DNA of 64,000 bases from the NCBI GenBank assembly GCA_013396655.1, contig WBMV01004804.1, forward strand, positions 125,901-189,900, in the 5' to 3' direction. Position numbers and translations under genes: made by a program. A model generated the notes under the pieces. That model was not told the DNA's origin and made no database searches. It worked only from the letters and a program-made list of their open reading frames with translations. This document shows positions 23,801 through 37,017 of this stretch, piece after piece (the stretch's first letter is position 1; the number at the start of each line of letters is the position of its first letter). This DNA comes from Campylorhamphus procurvoides. Its lineage: Eukaryota > Chordata > Aves > Passeriformes > Dendrocolaptidae.

Positions 23801-26231
23801 CTGCAGCTGATCTATTGCAGATAGGAAGAAATCTGGCTGATTTAAGATGCATCACATTGCAGTAGGGTGGGACAGATGGGACAGACATCAGGAAGAGTAC
23901 GGTACAAGTGATGGCTGCAAATGCTTCCTGAGTCATGTGAAATACCACAGGCTGGCAAAGGGGTACTTGTTTTGTGTTATACAGAAATGCAGTCATAACT
24001 TGTGTACATAATGTTGACAGCAATGCTTATCGCTCATAAGGTAACTTAAGTCCTTGCTTATCAGTTCAACAGAACTGTATGCTTTCTTTTTTTTCTTTTT
24101 TTTTTAAAAAGAAGAGCAGAAAGATCTTGCTCCATATTTAATGTATGAGTTTTTGAACACCTTTGGTTAGACCTTCTTTAATTTAGTTCCTGAATAATCT
24201 GTAGGTCTCCTCTATGGGGAACAACGTATTGCTGTGTTCTGTTAGAATTAGATTTGTTGCATGATAGTGTTTCTAGATTATCTGACTCTGTGGATGTGTT
24301 TTTGATATAGTTAGTCTCTTCTGACATCTTTTGCAATTTTGTTGGGTTTTACAAGCACCTGCAGATGATACAGGGAATGAAGCAGTGCAGTACTATTGAT
24401 CCTTTGTGATGGCAAAAGAATTGTTATAATTCCTGCCATGGAGCACAGCACTCTCTGATTTATCTCAAATGCCACTAGATGTGGGTACTGTTCTTCGCCG
24501 GTTTTCTGCTCCCATGGTGCTGTATACAATCCTTTCTTGTTGCTATGTAATGGATTTCCTATTGTCTGTTTCTGGAGGTGAGGAGGCAGCGAGTATCTTT
24601 ATGTAGCATACTGGTTATTTAACAAAGCAGAGTTGCTTCCACAATTTGAATGTTGCCTTCTGGGTGCTTTTCAGACTATCACTGGCCACTGATTTCATTT
24701 CACCTCTCATTTGCTTTCCCATTTGTTAAATTTATAATTATAAAACAAGTAAGTTTTCAAATGTGCCTAGTAGAGTGGAGAAAACACAAACGGAAACTTG
24801 TCAACAAGGTCAAAGTTTGTAATAAAGGACCGATTTTTATTTCTTTAGATCTCTGTAATTTTGGAGAAAGTAGAGCTGGGCAAGGACAAAAATATCATGG
24901 TTCATTTTAACTACTATTATTATTTTACATCTCTACTTGCACTATTAATGGTGAGTTGTGGTATTATGCACTATAGATCGAACCAAAGTTTTTTTAAGCC
25001 CATAGCAAATGACACCATATCTTCAATTTGGTCTTTTATTGTAGACCTCCCTCATCACTAATCCCATAAATGTGTTCTTGCCCTAAAAAGTAATGTAGTG
25101 AGTGGATGTTGATACTGTTCACAGGACTGAAGGTCTTTGAGGCCTCCCTTAAGATGGGAAGTGGTGAAGATCCTTGGATCAGCTACTGCAGCAGGAATAT
25201 TAGGCTGTCAGCCTTGTTCAGATGTAGATTGAAAAGATAAGAGTTGAAGGACTTTACTGAGTTCAGTTCTGACATCTGTCCTACATTCCCTGCATCAGTC
25301 AGGCGCACTGCATCTTTTCTTGTGTCGCTGCTGTTTCTCCATAGGGCGGTGCAGGGTAGTTTCTCTAAGGTATTTTCCTGTATATTCTTAGTTTGTAATT
25401 GCCAATTTTAATTGCTTAGATTGTATGTCAGGGGTACCTTGTCTCTTCCTACAAATCCTTGCAACGCTTGTGAGGCAAAGTGAGGTTGTGGCACTGACAC
25501 ATCAACACGATCTGCTCTGTCACCCTACACTTAGGGGATGTGGACTGTAGAATCCCTACAGAGAATTGGTGATACTGAACTACATAGCTTTTGACTTCAG
25601 CGTAAGCGTACAAACTACATAAAGTGACTTTGTAAGCCATATGTGTTTTTTGAGCTGTGAGTAGGACCTTTAGACTTAGTTTAGAGCCTTAACCAAACCT
25701 GAGATTTATCTGAAGATTTTCGAGCAAATATGTGAAGTTTAAGGTGTTTCTTAAATAACGCTTGAAATCTGAATGTGTGTGCATGAGCAAGGAAACCATA
25801 AAATACTACTATTTCATATAGCCAGTACTTTAGTAGGTGCATGCATATTTGTGCACAGAGCACTTCCAACAGAGAAAGTTCACCTGGTTTTGAAGGTTAC
25901 TACAAATCATGACAGGCTATTCCCTTTCTGGCATCTACAGCTTCACTCGAGATTGATTGCATTGATAGATGTCAAGAAAAATATATGAAGGAATGACTAG
26001 CATCTTGTCACATTTGACCTTGGGGCTCAAAATCTGAAGGTTATTTCTTGTACTAGTATTGTTCCTTTTCTCGTTTGTTTTCTTTTTTTCTTTCTTTCTG
26101 TGCAATAGCTTCAGTAACCTGTCTCTGAGACCATGGGCTTAGTAGAAGGAGTTTACTTTCCTGGAACCCTTTAACCTTAAAAATACCATTCTCAGATTAG
26201 TGGTAATATGAATTTCCTTGACTTTTTTTGA

Positions 26232-26250
26232 GGGGAGGGTGGGATGTGGG
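26232..26250 (+). other. Strict G-quadruplex motif between T-runs
   Basis: Four G-tracts, GGGG, GGG, GGG and GGG, are separated by loops of 1, 1 and 4 bases (A, T, ATGT). A T7 run ends two bases upstream and another T7 run follows directly. Short loops of this kind favour a stable parallel quadruplex. The G-rich strand is the ALK coding strand, so the structure could form in the pre-mRNA as well as in DNA. Confidence 0.75.
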
Positions 26251-26930
26251 TTTTTTTCCTTCTCCTTGAAAAACTTCACTAAATTCAAGTGTTTGTTTTG
26301 CAAATGCCTGGACTAAGACATAAAAAGAATGAAGACCAAATTGTGTATATTTGGGGCATTTAAACTAATTTTTAGGCATCAAAATATATCTCAAAATCCA
26401 CAGTGCACTTTTATTGCAGAGAATTCTAAATCACTAGTTTAAGTGATCCAGCCTAAACTATGCATTTGAGAAATTCAGGTAATCCAGGAAAATAATTTGG
26501 ATTTATGGATTCCTTAGCAACTAAGCTCTCCCGCCTTGGTGGCCAGGCATCACTAATCCTTAATTTTAGAGAGGAAAATTCAATTGTTCTAGACAGAAAA
26601 CTAGCCCTTAAACTTTTCCTGTGCTGTTACCCAGTAACCAACTTTTAGTCCCTTTCAATCAGTGAAATTAAGTGCAAAACAAGACAAAAGAGGGGAAGGA
26701 AAAGTAAAGAAGTTGGTGTCTTCTTTCACCCTTCCCTTTTCCCATGATACTGTACTTGATACCTACAAAGAATGAGTCCCTTTCATACCAAATGCTTGTA
26801 TTTGAGAAAAGCTTTTCATCTCCACCTAAAAATCCCTTGGTTCTTTCAGTATCTCAAGTCTAGACCTTTAACTCTGTTGGTCATGGAACCCTGGGGAGTT
26901 TGTTGCAATTTTGCTTTCATTTCACACTAA

Positions 26931-27690
26931 ATCACAGAATCATTTAAGTTGGCAAAGACCTCTGAGACTGAGTTCAGCCTATGACTGAACACCAGCATGT
27001 CAACAAGATCGAAGTGGCACTAAATGGTATGTTCAGTCTTTCCTTAAACACTTCCAGCGATGGTGACTCCACGACCTCCCTGGGCAGCCCCTTCCAATGC
27101 TTAATCACCCTTTCTGTGAAGAAATGCTCCTAATGTCCAACACAAACCTTCCTGGTGCAGCTTGAGGCTATTTCCTTTTATCCTGTCACTGGTTTGCTGG
27201 GAGAAGAGGCTGACCCCCACCTGGCTACAACCTCCTTTCAGGTAGCTGTGGAGAGTAACAAGGTCTCCCCTGAGCCTCCTCTTCTCCAGGCTAAACAACC
27301 CCAACTCCCTCAGCTGCTCCTCACAGGACTTACTCTCCAGACCCTTCACCAGCTCCATCGCCTTTTTCTGGACTCACTCCAGCACCTCAATGTCTCTCCT
27401 GTAGTGAGGGGCACAAAACTGGACCAGTGCTGAATACAGGGGGACAGTCACTTCCCTAGTCCTGCTGGCCACACTATTCTTGATACAGGCCAGGATGCCA
27501 CTGCCCTCCTTGGCCACCTGAGCACACTGCTGGCTCATGTGCAGATGCTGTTGACCAGCACCCCCAGGTCCTTTCCTGGGCCACTCTCCAGCCACTCTTC
27601 TCTCTGCCTGTAGAGCTGCAGGGGGTTGTTGTGACCAAAGTGTGGGACCTGACACTTGGTCTTGTTGAAACTCATGCTTTTGGGGAGATT
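26931..27690 (-). mobile_element. CR1 LINE 3' part, antisense
   Basis: This CR1 copy of about 760 bp is antisense to ALK. The plus strand opens with ATCACAGAATCATTTAAG, the reverse complement of the CR1 3' end, and continues with GACTCCACGACCTCCCTGGG, the GGTCTCCCCTGAGCCTCC stretch and CTGGCCACACTATTC. Minus-strand frames (27535-27732, then 27374-27655 and 27101-27358) read in order as the reverse-transcriptase C-terminus: SFNKTKC with HFGHNNP, then [17 protein letters not shown], and finally [18 protein letters not shown]. The frames are joined by shifts, so the copy is dead but still well preserved. The 5' truncation is near 27690. Confidence 0.95.
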
Positions 27691-30600
27691 TAAATTAAAA
27701 CCATTCAGAATGTGTAAGGTAAAACAGAGCACTTCAGAGCTTTATGAAACAGTGTGAACCTGATAGACAAATGTCTGCAGCTGTGTGAAGATTGTTTCCC
27801 CATTACACTTGTGCACTAGGTTATGTGGATCATGTTGTCACTTCTGCACTAGAGTGAAGTAAATGTCTGTTCACTTCTGTTTTAAATGTCTTAGTGGTTC
27901 TGCTGCTGCTGAAGTGCTATATTATTACTTGAGATAAATATGGGTCCTTTTTGTAGTTTTTTTTTTCCAGTATTGGTTTCCTTTAGAGCCTGCCTCAGTT
28001 TTCCATGTAACCTCAAGTACAACAAAGCAGTAGCTTCAGACTGCTCCAGAAAGGTTTACCGTGTTTTCAGTTGAGACTGAACTGTAGCAGCTTATTTCTT
28101 CTTACAGACGTTTATATGGAAGCAAACTTTTTATTACAAAGAATGACAAATTAATGTTACCAGAAACTGAATTCTGAGTGCCATTCAGTATTGTGGTGGA
28201 TCATATTGTGAGGGAACAGTATTGTATGACGTCTTGGACCAAGCAAAGCCCACCAACTTATGTGCAGTAATGAATAACTGCAATTACTTTCTTTTTAAGC
28301 AGTTGATAACAGATCAAATCAAACTGATTGGAAGTCATTATTGGGCAATATGGGGGAAAAGTGTTCTTTCTTTTCTTGTAATATGTATTGTCAGACATCT
28401 ATTAGGTGGCATTGCTGCATTTTGGTGATGTCTGCCAAAATCAAATGCAAACAGGAAAACCAGAATTGTGTGGTCGTCTTCTAATTGCAATGATAAAAAT
28501 GGGTGGGGGGGAAAAGTCATTTCATGTTGAAATAAAATTAGCAAATGAGGAAGGTTTTTGTCAAACATGACAATTCGGCTTACTACAAGAGCAAAGTACT
28601 TAATGTCTAGAGAACTGAAAACAATAACAGAAAAGGTAAAAGTTACTTTTCAGGCTAAGAATTTGGTTTTTACCAACTGGAATAACATATTTTACTGCCT
28701 TTAACATGGTGCTGTACACATTGTAGTGGAGGAGGGCTAGGGTGGTGAGGTGGATGGCCTGTGTGCCTTGGCACAAGGATCCTTGTGGCTTCACAAATAA
28801 ATCATCACTGCTGGTGACTTTCCTGGGCTCTGGGAGCTACTTCGGTGCTTGAAGCCGTAGAGACTGGCACATCTGACTCTGTAGAAATTATGCCAAACTG
28901 ACCACAGTAACAGAGTTGAGGCACCCTTAATCCACCTGGTTTGGATATTTGTTCTTTTGAAACTAAAGATCCCTTTAATGCAAATCATTTCTTACAGGGC
29001 TGAAACAATTTCTTCAGACCACTCTATGAAACCAAATCCAACTTTTATACTGTCTAAGTCCTGGGCACAAAAGTCAGTTGTCTTAAACTTTTATACCTTG
29101 TGTCCTTCAGAATCATTTGCAGGCTCCTCTTCTCTTGTTGTTATGCTGTTCTCCCTTCCCAAAGTGTAGGCTGGCTTTTTCCCCCGCCATTCTCTCATTA
29201 CTTTACCTTGTTTTGCCTTGTTTCATAGATCTTGTGTTTTCTTCTCTACATGAAGGCTTCTACTTCAATTTTTAGAAGTCATCCCAAACTAATCTTCACA
29301 GGCCCATGTTGACATTAGTCTGTGTTGCACTTCCTATTAGTGTGGACATGCCAAAATGAATTCCGTTTTTGTAAAACCTGAACAAACAAACCACCTGCCA
29401 CACATACACGCACATCCCACCTAATTTCATCATTCCAAGCATGTACAAACACTTTATTTTGTCATCTTTCTTTTTTTCATTTTGGTGTCCTTTCTGCTAT
29501 GTGGAATTGCAACAGTCTCTTTAGGATCATTTGCTATGTCCAAGTATGCCTTCCCACAGCCAAATACTTCCAACATTTGTTTCCAGAGACCAGGCAATTA
29601 ATATTGCCAGCCTTTTTTCTAGTTATTTTTCCACTCCCCACAAGCTAAGCTGCCTGTCATTCTGCTGTTGGCAAAGTTATATAACAAGCCTGTGGTGTAT
29701 AATTGCTTTCTGCATTGTCTATTATTTTTGACCTTAAAATCCTTCTGAGTTTTGTGAAACCTCCTCAGCGGCTGTCCCACTTTGGAGCCTGGTTTTGTCA
29801 TTGTGTGCAATTTCCTTGGGGCTTTTCGTGCTAATGCTTAAGAATATCCTTCTTATCCAAGGCAAATCTACCCTGCTGTAGGAAGTACTGTAGAAGATTT
29901 AGAAGGTAATATTTCTCCCTTCCATTTCGGAGAGAAATTATTAACTAGGTGCTGATAACTTTGAAAGACATAAAGAATCACGTCCTTGACCCATCCAGCT
30001 GCTGAAAGTGTTACTGTAGTGGTAACGCAGTTGATTCTGCATTCTAAGTCAGGCTCTTGGCTAATACTCTTGAATTCTCTCCGTTCTGTTTCATGACTTG
30101 CACCCCAGGGTTCAAATCCAGTAGGACAGCTTTGCACCCTCACTTTAAAGAACGCTGTCTGTATTGCTGTCTCACCAAAAATGGTGCCTGTTATTCTCAA
30201 GTGCTGATAAATGAGGTTTTTTCTAATCAAGAAAGAAAAAAGAGAACTCTGATAGACTTGATCTCTAATTTAGAATTTTCTTCTGCATATTAAAAAGAAA
30301 TCAAAGACTTATTCAACAGGAATTTGGAAGTTCATTCTCAATAGATTCCCACCTGGGAAATTGAATGAAGGCTTAGAAATTATTTAGATTCTGATGCTTG
30401 CTGTGGCAGCTTGGCATTCTCTTCAGTGATTGAAGAAAGCACTGAACAACTTTCCACAGGGATACAGTCAGGACTGTGCTGTATGACACCAGTGTGAAGC
30501 ACTTTGCAGAACTTCTAATTTCAAACTCATGTACCATACTTGCTAAACAGTACTGCTCCTACCTGAGAGCATTTTTCTGTCAAATAGCTACCTTTTTTTT

Positions 30601-33600
30601 CTTTTGAATTTTGTTGTTTCCTATGGCACACATCTGGTACAGTAGAAATTATATTCCTTTAATAAAATACTCTCTCGAGCTCTTTTGTACTGGCGGAGGC
30701 AAACCATTACTGTCAGTGACTAGTCTGGCAAAAACATGGGGTTTGGGTTGACACTAACACCAAAGACACAGGTTTCAGACAGCCTTGTCAGATCTACTTT
30801 ATATGCTGCTTGAATCAGATTATTTCTTGACTTGGGCAGTGTTGCAGAAGGCTTTTCCTCACATTGCGCTGTTTTTAAAGCAAATCAATATTATGAAAAT
30901 GTGAACATTCATGACTTGCACAGTGGCATTGTGGTATCTTGTCTAGAGAAATGAACAGTCCTTCCCAATGCATTTGGAAGTACTGGCCTTTTCCCTCCTT
31001 TTTTTTTTTCCTTTTTGGAAGGGTTGTGTTCATCTCTTTTTCTTTATAGTCTTTGAGTTCTCTGGGTCACCAGGAACAGTTGCCAGCTTTTTATAAACGT
31101 TTGTCTATAACCTTATGATATTTATTGTGTCCTGGGTCAGGCTGGATGACTGATACACGACTTTCTGTAAGGAACAGCAGTAGTGAACTTTGTTTACTAA
31201 GCATAATTGGAGCTTTTCCTAATCATCCCTGACGGGGTGTGCTATTCATGCTGATGCATTGAGGCCACAAAGGCACATAATAAAGTTCCTTTTGACAGGG
31301 CAAAATTATTCTAAGTTGGGATTTTAACCAGCAGCATGTTTGCCATCCTTGGTGAGCTTCACAGAGGAGAAGACTGCAGAATATTGGCACAAGTCTAAAT
31401 CTTTCACAAGGCAGTAAAGATTTTATGCCTCTGCTTTATCCAGCAAGAAGTACCAGCAGTAGAATAAATGAGACAAACTCCGCTGTCTCCCATATTCAGA
31501 TCAGTGGCCAGTTATGATACCTTTATAATAGAACAAAACCACACTATCAAAATATTTGCATTGAAATACTTTTTAATAAAGAAGCCAAATAATCAGATTT
31601 CCTTCATCAGAAGAAAATTCCAAAGTGTAGAAAAAGTTCAGTGTGCTTGTCCAGAGATGTTCAGGTAATTTTAGTTAGAAGATTGCTGCTGGTAAATGAA
31701 GTGCAATGGATGACCTGATTACTTTTAGGATGTTAAGCGTCCTAAGTGTGCCTAGTTAAATGTACCACACCACTGGGAAATAAAACATGAGATGATCCAT
31801 CTGGATATTGTCTTAGATTAGGTGTGTTCTCAAATCTAGCAACTGGTTTTTTGCATGTCTGCTCCTTTCCTTTCTAAATGCCTGTCTTTCAGGAGGCTGT
31901 GGTTAGGGAAGTGTGGGCTAATGCTTTTGACAATTCAGATCCATATCAAAACCATGATGATTGCAATTTGTTATTATTTCATGCCAGAAGAGCTATTCAG
32001 AGGCTCATTTCTTAGAGGTCTCTAGATAACATCTGACATAAGTTGATTTCCCTTTTTTGTAAAATCTGTTGTCTGGGAGCTTGGGCTCCTTTCATTCCTT
32101 TAGGCAATTTCTCCAGGTCAAGGCTGGGGCATGTATCTGGACTGTTTGAAAGAACATTATCTGCTCTTACTATTTCTGTTTTAGATAGGGCATTTTGATT
32201 GCCAGTACCAAGGCAGTTACATTTGACAGTGTCTAGTAAAACAGCCCCTCTCAAACAATGAAAGATACTATCAACTTTAATGTTTATCAACAATCAGACC
32301 ACTATCAATGTAATATTTTTTTTTCAAGAACATCTTGCTTTCTTTTCACTTATTACTTGCCACCACCATTCTATTATGGAAGGGAAAAAATTCCTATATA
32401 ATTTTACTGACCTCTTTTCTTAATTCAAAAACTGAGAGATTGGTATTTTCTTGGACAAGAGAATTTCTGTCTTCCATCAGCTCTTTTATATCTTCTTCCA
32501 AGAGCTTACTTTTCCCCTGTTCTCTCTGTCTCAATGTATTTTTCCCTTCTAGTTTTGTATTCCAGGCTTTTCTTCTAGAAAACAGGCTTTCCAGCCCCTC
32601 AAACAAGTCTCATTCTCTCTCTCCTCTCATCTTCTCTGTCTCTTGCTGCCGTCCTGCTTGGCTTTGACTTGGGTATATTTCTTCAGCATGTGTTCTGGAT
32701 CCAAAGGCTGGGGGAGACACAGAGCAGCTTGTTTTGTGTGCCCAAGTCTGGTACTGCCTGATGCAGCCCAGAGTGAGCGCTGGACACCCTCCGTTGTGCA
32801 GTTCTGTAGGAAAGTCTCTGCCAAGAGGACACAAACATCCCCCTAGAGGCTGTGCATGCTTAGAGGCCTTGCAAACTGGCCTCATTGAGATGAATTTTCA
32901 CAGAAAGAGATATACAAATGAAGCAAGTGATTCTATAAATCTCTGGCAATGGTTTCATCAAGTGATCTGAAGGACTTTTACAGACATGAAGACCCTGCTG
33001 AAGTAGGTGGTACTATATAGGTGGACACAGTCAAGTGTTAGAGAGACATTCTAGATCATGAGCGAGGTTGGTACTCAACAGATGTGTGCCTGAGTGGCAC
33101 TGCATTTATGGCATTTTTCTACTAGAAGAGCGCAGGTTTTAATGAGAAGAGATAACACTGATGCCTGCGTTTTCAGAGTCAAAGAAATTGATCCCAGTGG
33201 AGATGTTAATGTGTACCTCCTTTGTCTCTAGTGAGTGGCGTAACACTGTTCGGGGAACAGGCACTAATCCACTAAATTTCAGCATACACACAAAATCTAG
33301 ATTCTGCATTTACTGCAGTGCAGAAACACCTGTAGGGGTAAAGATAAGAGGAAAAAAATATTATTCAAAGGCTGGGACTATTTTACTTCTGCATCCTGAG
33401 TCTTCATCATGAGCAGCACTTGGCAGATACATTTCTATCCTCCAGGGGACAGGCATTACACGTTCTCTTTCCATCTTCTCTTCCCCATGCTCCTCCCAGC
33501 TCTTCTCATTGCATTAATACTCCCTATTCCTGAGACATGGATGTTTGATTTGTGTCCATCTAACTGAATTGTGAACATTTTTTTCTCAAATTAATCACTA

Positions 33601-33760
33601 CCTAATCCAAATTTCATGTGCCTTTGATGCCTGGTTTTAATTGCCTTGAAGTAGAAAGCTTCAGTGAGCAGAAAAATTAAAATTGCAAAATCCTGATGGC
33701 TTTTTTTAGTTGAGTTATTTGCCTCCACAGTCAACTTGAAGAGTATGTTTTTTGGTTGGA

Positions 33761-33798
33761 TTTTTTTTCTTTTTCTCACTTTTTTTTTTTGTTTTTTT
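33761..33798. repeat. T-rich tract
   Basis: A 38-base stretch is almost only T, broken by CT, CTCAC and G. It could be the reverse complement of an old poly(A) tail, but I recognise no retroposed sequence to its left on the minus strand. It is equally well explained as a simple low-complexity tract. Confidence 0.6.
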
Positions 33799-36700
33799 AA
33801 GCATATGAATGTTGTATTAGTTTTCCATCCCAGGCAGAGCTGTAGGCTTAACTGCAACAGATAGACTACATTCTAGCTCCAGAACACAAAAGGTGTTCTG
33901 TGTTGCCTCCACTATGAAAGAGATCTTGCAAGTCAGTGAAATGAGCTTTCCCTTTCTTTTGAAGCAGAGCTTCACTTAGGAAGAAAACTACTCGGAAAGA
34001 TTGAAACCTCTAATATGTAATGGAGTCTCAGGGATATCGTGAAAAGGACAAGAGTGGGAATGAAGCACGTTGAATCCAATGGAAAAGCCAGAAGTAATTT
34101 AGGACAATTGCACAATTTCTTTTATCCAGAAAATATGAATTTCATCTTCCACGAAATCAGAACTTTTTGTGGGAAAAGTTCCATTTAGATTGTTTTCCCT
34201 TAGGGCAAGGCAGATGAAATGTTAGTTTCTTGAACTAACTCCAAATGCCTTCATAGCTCTGTGTTTAGGATTACAGAGGCTGTCATTTTGCTGCCTGAGT
34301 TCATGTGCAGCAGAGTTTGTCACTCTTCATAGGGATTGTTTTTTATCCTTCTGATGAGGTAGGGAGTCTTCTCCAGCCACTATGGAAGTGGCATGACTTG
34401 AGGAGCATCATCAGGTGCTGTTGGGAAAACTCTTTACACAAGGAATAATAGTATTTGAGTGTCTGTCTATGAGAGTGCTGTGCAGCAGTATGGCTTCATA
34501 AGAGAGTGCAATTGAATGATGAATTGACTCAGACAGATACTGCAGGTCACCTGTATAAAGCAAAGTGAAGCATGCTGAGAAATTAATATCCTTTTTTTGT
34601 TTTAAAAATGAAAAAAACATGCTGCTGCTTTGCAAATTGGTTAGGGTTTAGAACTTCATGAAGTGTAATAGCAAAGTCTAAGGATCCCATGTTTTCTCAG
34701 TCTGAAGAGTAAAGTTACTTAGAAGAGAAAAATCCCCCTGCTGTAGGACAAGTTAATTAATTATTGAGTGAAAAAGAAGCTGTCTGTCAAATTGCTAGAT
34801 TTCAAATCGGAAATTTGTTGCCCTTTACCCCTTGGGTTTTTTTCTAGAACTCATATAACTGTTTTTTCACAGTATTGACATTTTCTTAATGATTTCTGCT
34901 TGTAGTCTTCTGTAATAATTTATGCCACGATCATACTCAGTTATTATCTGCTGACTGATAATAGAGTTTGTTTTACAAACAGCATTCATTGTAATGTAAC
35001 TGTTCAGTACTGGCACAGCAAGCCACAGTAATGAGTCCTGCAGGTTAATGTCATTCTTTACTCAGCTGTTGCTCAATTACCATCAGAAGGTGTTTTGTTT
35101 TGTTCCTTGCCTGTGACAGCCCTAGTGAGAGTTGTTTGGCTTTGTGGATTTTTCCAACATTTAAGTGTAAAAGGGATTTGTTTACCTTTTTACCTCTGAA
35201 ATATATTTTAAACATCCTATTGGAAAGTTCAGGATGTTCTTGAAGGGTAAAGACATAGCCTTTATTAACTGTCTTTTTATAGTTACCTTTTTTGACCAGA
35301 ATAGTTCTTCAGAGCTGAAGATACACAGGTTGCCTTTGCAAGGAAGAAAAGTTGGCAATGAGGCTAATGTTTTTGGTCATCCTGTTCATTTGAAAAACGG
35401 GGACATCAAACACCATAACAATCTGTTGGTCACAGATTGTGTTGCCCGTAAGCCTCCCTAATCTTTTTTCTGGGCCACTCTCAGTACTTGGTGTTTGATA
35501 TTTACTCTTTCCTGAATGTAGTTTTCCTGATTTTCTTCCTCATTGCATCTCTCCCTCATGTATGCGTTATACTGTGTACAGGACCTGGCTTTTCTCTGAC
35601 ATTTCCTAGAAAAGTTAATGTTTTTTCTCTCTCTCTTTTTGCCTGACTTGATACAGAATGAGGAGTTTTTTGTTTATGTGGTGGTCATTGCTTGTGTATG
35701 TAATTTGTGCGTGTATGAGAGAGGTGCAAACTTACACATGTTCATGCACTGTCAATTCTTGCTGAATCTTTCAACAGTGTGATACCATATCTTCTTGCAT
35801 CCTTCATTGTGGAATGACTGCTAAAGGGTGGATTTGTGAATCCTTGCTCCCTTTTGGAAAAGCCATCACTGTTACGCCAGTCCCATCCATCTTTTATGGA
35901 ATGCAGATATAAAATTATTTTTTTTAATGGTATAGAAGAGGCACAAGCTCAATGTGTTTTCAACCACAGAAGGGGAAGGAAGGGAGGGAGTGTTCCTCCA
36001 GCTCATTAATCAGAATGAGAAATTGAAACAGCTTCCTAGTCATTTACTATTTGCTCCAAAGTAAATCTGTCTAAATACTAGTGCATTGATGACAGTAAAA
36101 AAAGGAGAGCGGGGGGGACAGCTGGTGGAGGGAGGCAGGGAAAGAGCCTTGTCATTAGCTTGTCACGTGCTGTACATGGGAGACTAAAGATATATGTACT
36201 ATGGCATCTCTGTAATGAAAACTTGAGCCATAAAAATAGTTTCTTCCATGTTCTGGAAACGGATTTCTCAGAGGAAATGTATTAACAGTATTTCATGTTA
36301 CAAATTATTGTTGCATACTCAGCTATTGTTTCAAATGAGAACTGTGTGTATTACAGGGCAAGGGAAGGAAGATACAGTTAGTACTTCTTCTGTAAGCACA
36401 ATTAAGATTTTATGCATCTGGCTATACCAGTTCTACTCTACAAATTGAAGTTATTGTTTTAACAGGATGATGAGCCTGTCGTCTGTAGGATACCTGATGA
36501 ACACACACATGTAGTTCAGGTTACACTGTTAGTGGCTGAATATGTGAGCCTCCTCATTTCACTGTACCTAAACAGAAAAAGGTATTCATTCCACTCTGGC
36601 AATGAGACTTGTTGGATATATCGACTAAGGGATCACCTCCCATGTTGAATTTACAGATCTCATTTTGCAGAAGTAGAATATGACCATGTGACAGTATTTG

Positions 36701-36850
36701 TGCTGAGCGCAAATAGTGTTTTTCCCACCATGCCTAAAAGATTTTAATTAAGTAAATGCTTTGTTTCATCCAGTTGTCTCTGCACCCAGGAAGGTCTGTG
36801 TTTGAAAAGCTGGTTATTTTCATTACCTTCTAACCCTTTAATTATTTTTA

Positions 36851-36870
36851 TGACCTTGCATAGGAGGTCA
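36851..36870. promoter_or_regulatory. Everted AGGTCA repeat, 8-bp spacer (ER8)
   Basis: TGACCT at 36851-36856 and AGGTCA at 36865-36870 form two perfect nuclear-receptor half-sites in everted orientation with an 8-bp spacer (TGCATAGG). Everted repeats with 6 to 8-bp spacers have been described as sites for RXR heterodimers. The flanks are AT-rich and hold homeodomain-like TAATTA text (36748 and 36840 area). Function is inference from the motif only. Confidence 0.35.
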
Positions 36871-36983
36871 CAATTGTCTTCCCAACAATTTGGAAGGAAG
36901 TTTAAAATATCACTCATATTTCCTGTATTAACATGTTGCTAGCAGAAAGCTATTTGTGTGTTGTTAGAATGTGGATTTTTCTC

Positions 36984-37017
36984 CTTCCTCCTCTAGACTC
37001 CTTTCTAGAGGAAGAAG
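36984..37017. repeat. Polypyrimidine/polypurine hairpin
   Basis: The left arm CTTCCTCCTCTAG (36984-36996) and right arm CTAGAGGAAGAAG (37005-37017) pair at 12 of 13 positions around an 8-base loop. The arms are pure pyrimidine or purine except at the loop-proximal TAG/CTA. The stem is too short for a microRNA precursor by itself. Confidence 0.6.

Noticed and set aside
36106..36140. G7 run followed by further G-tracts, as a quadruplex
   Set aside because: One loop would be 12 bases long and the G7 would have to be split into two tracts, so it fails the strict rule.
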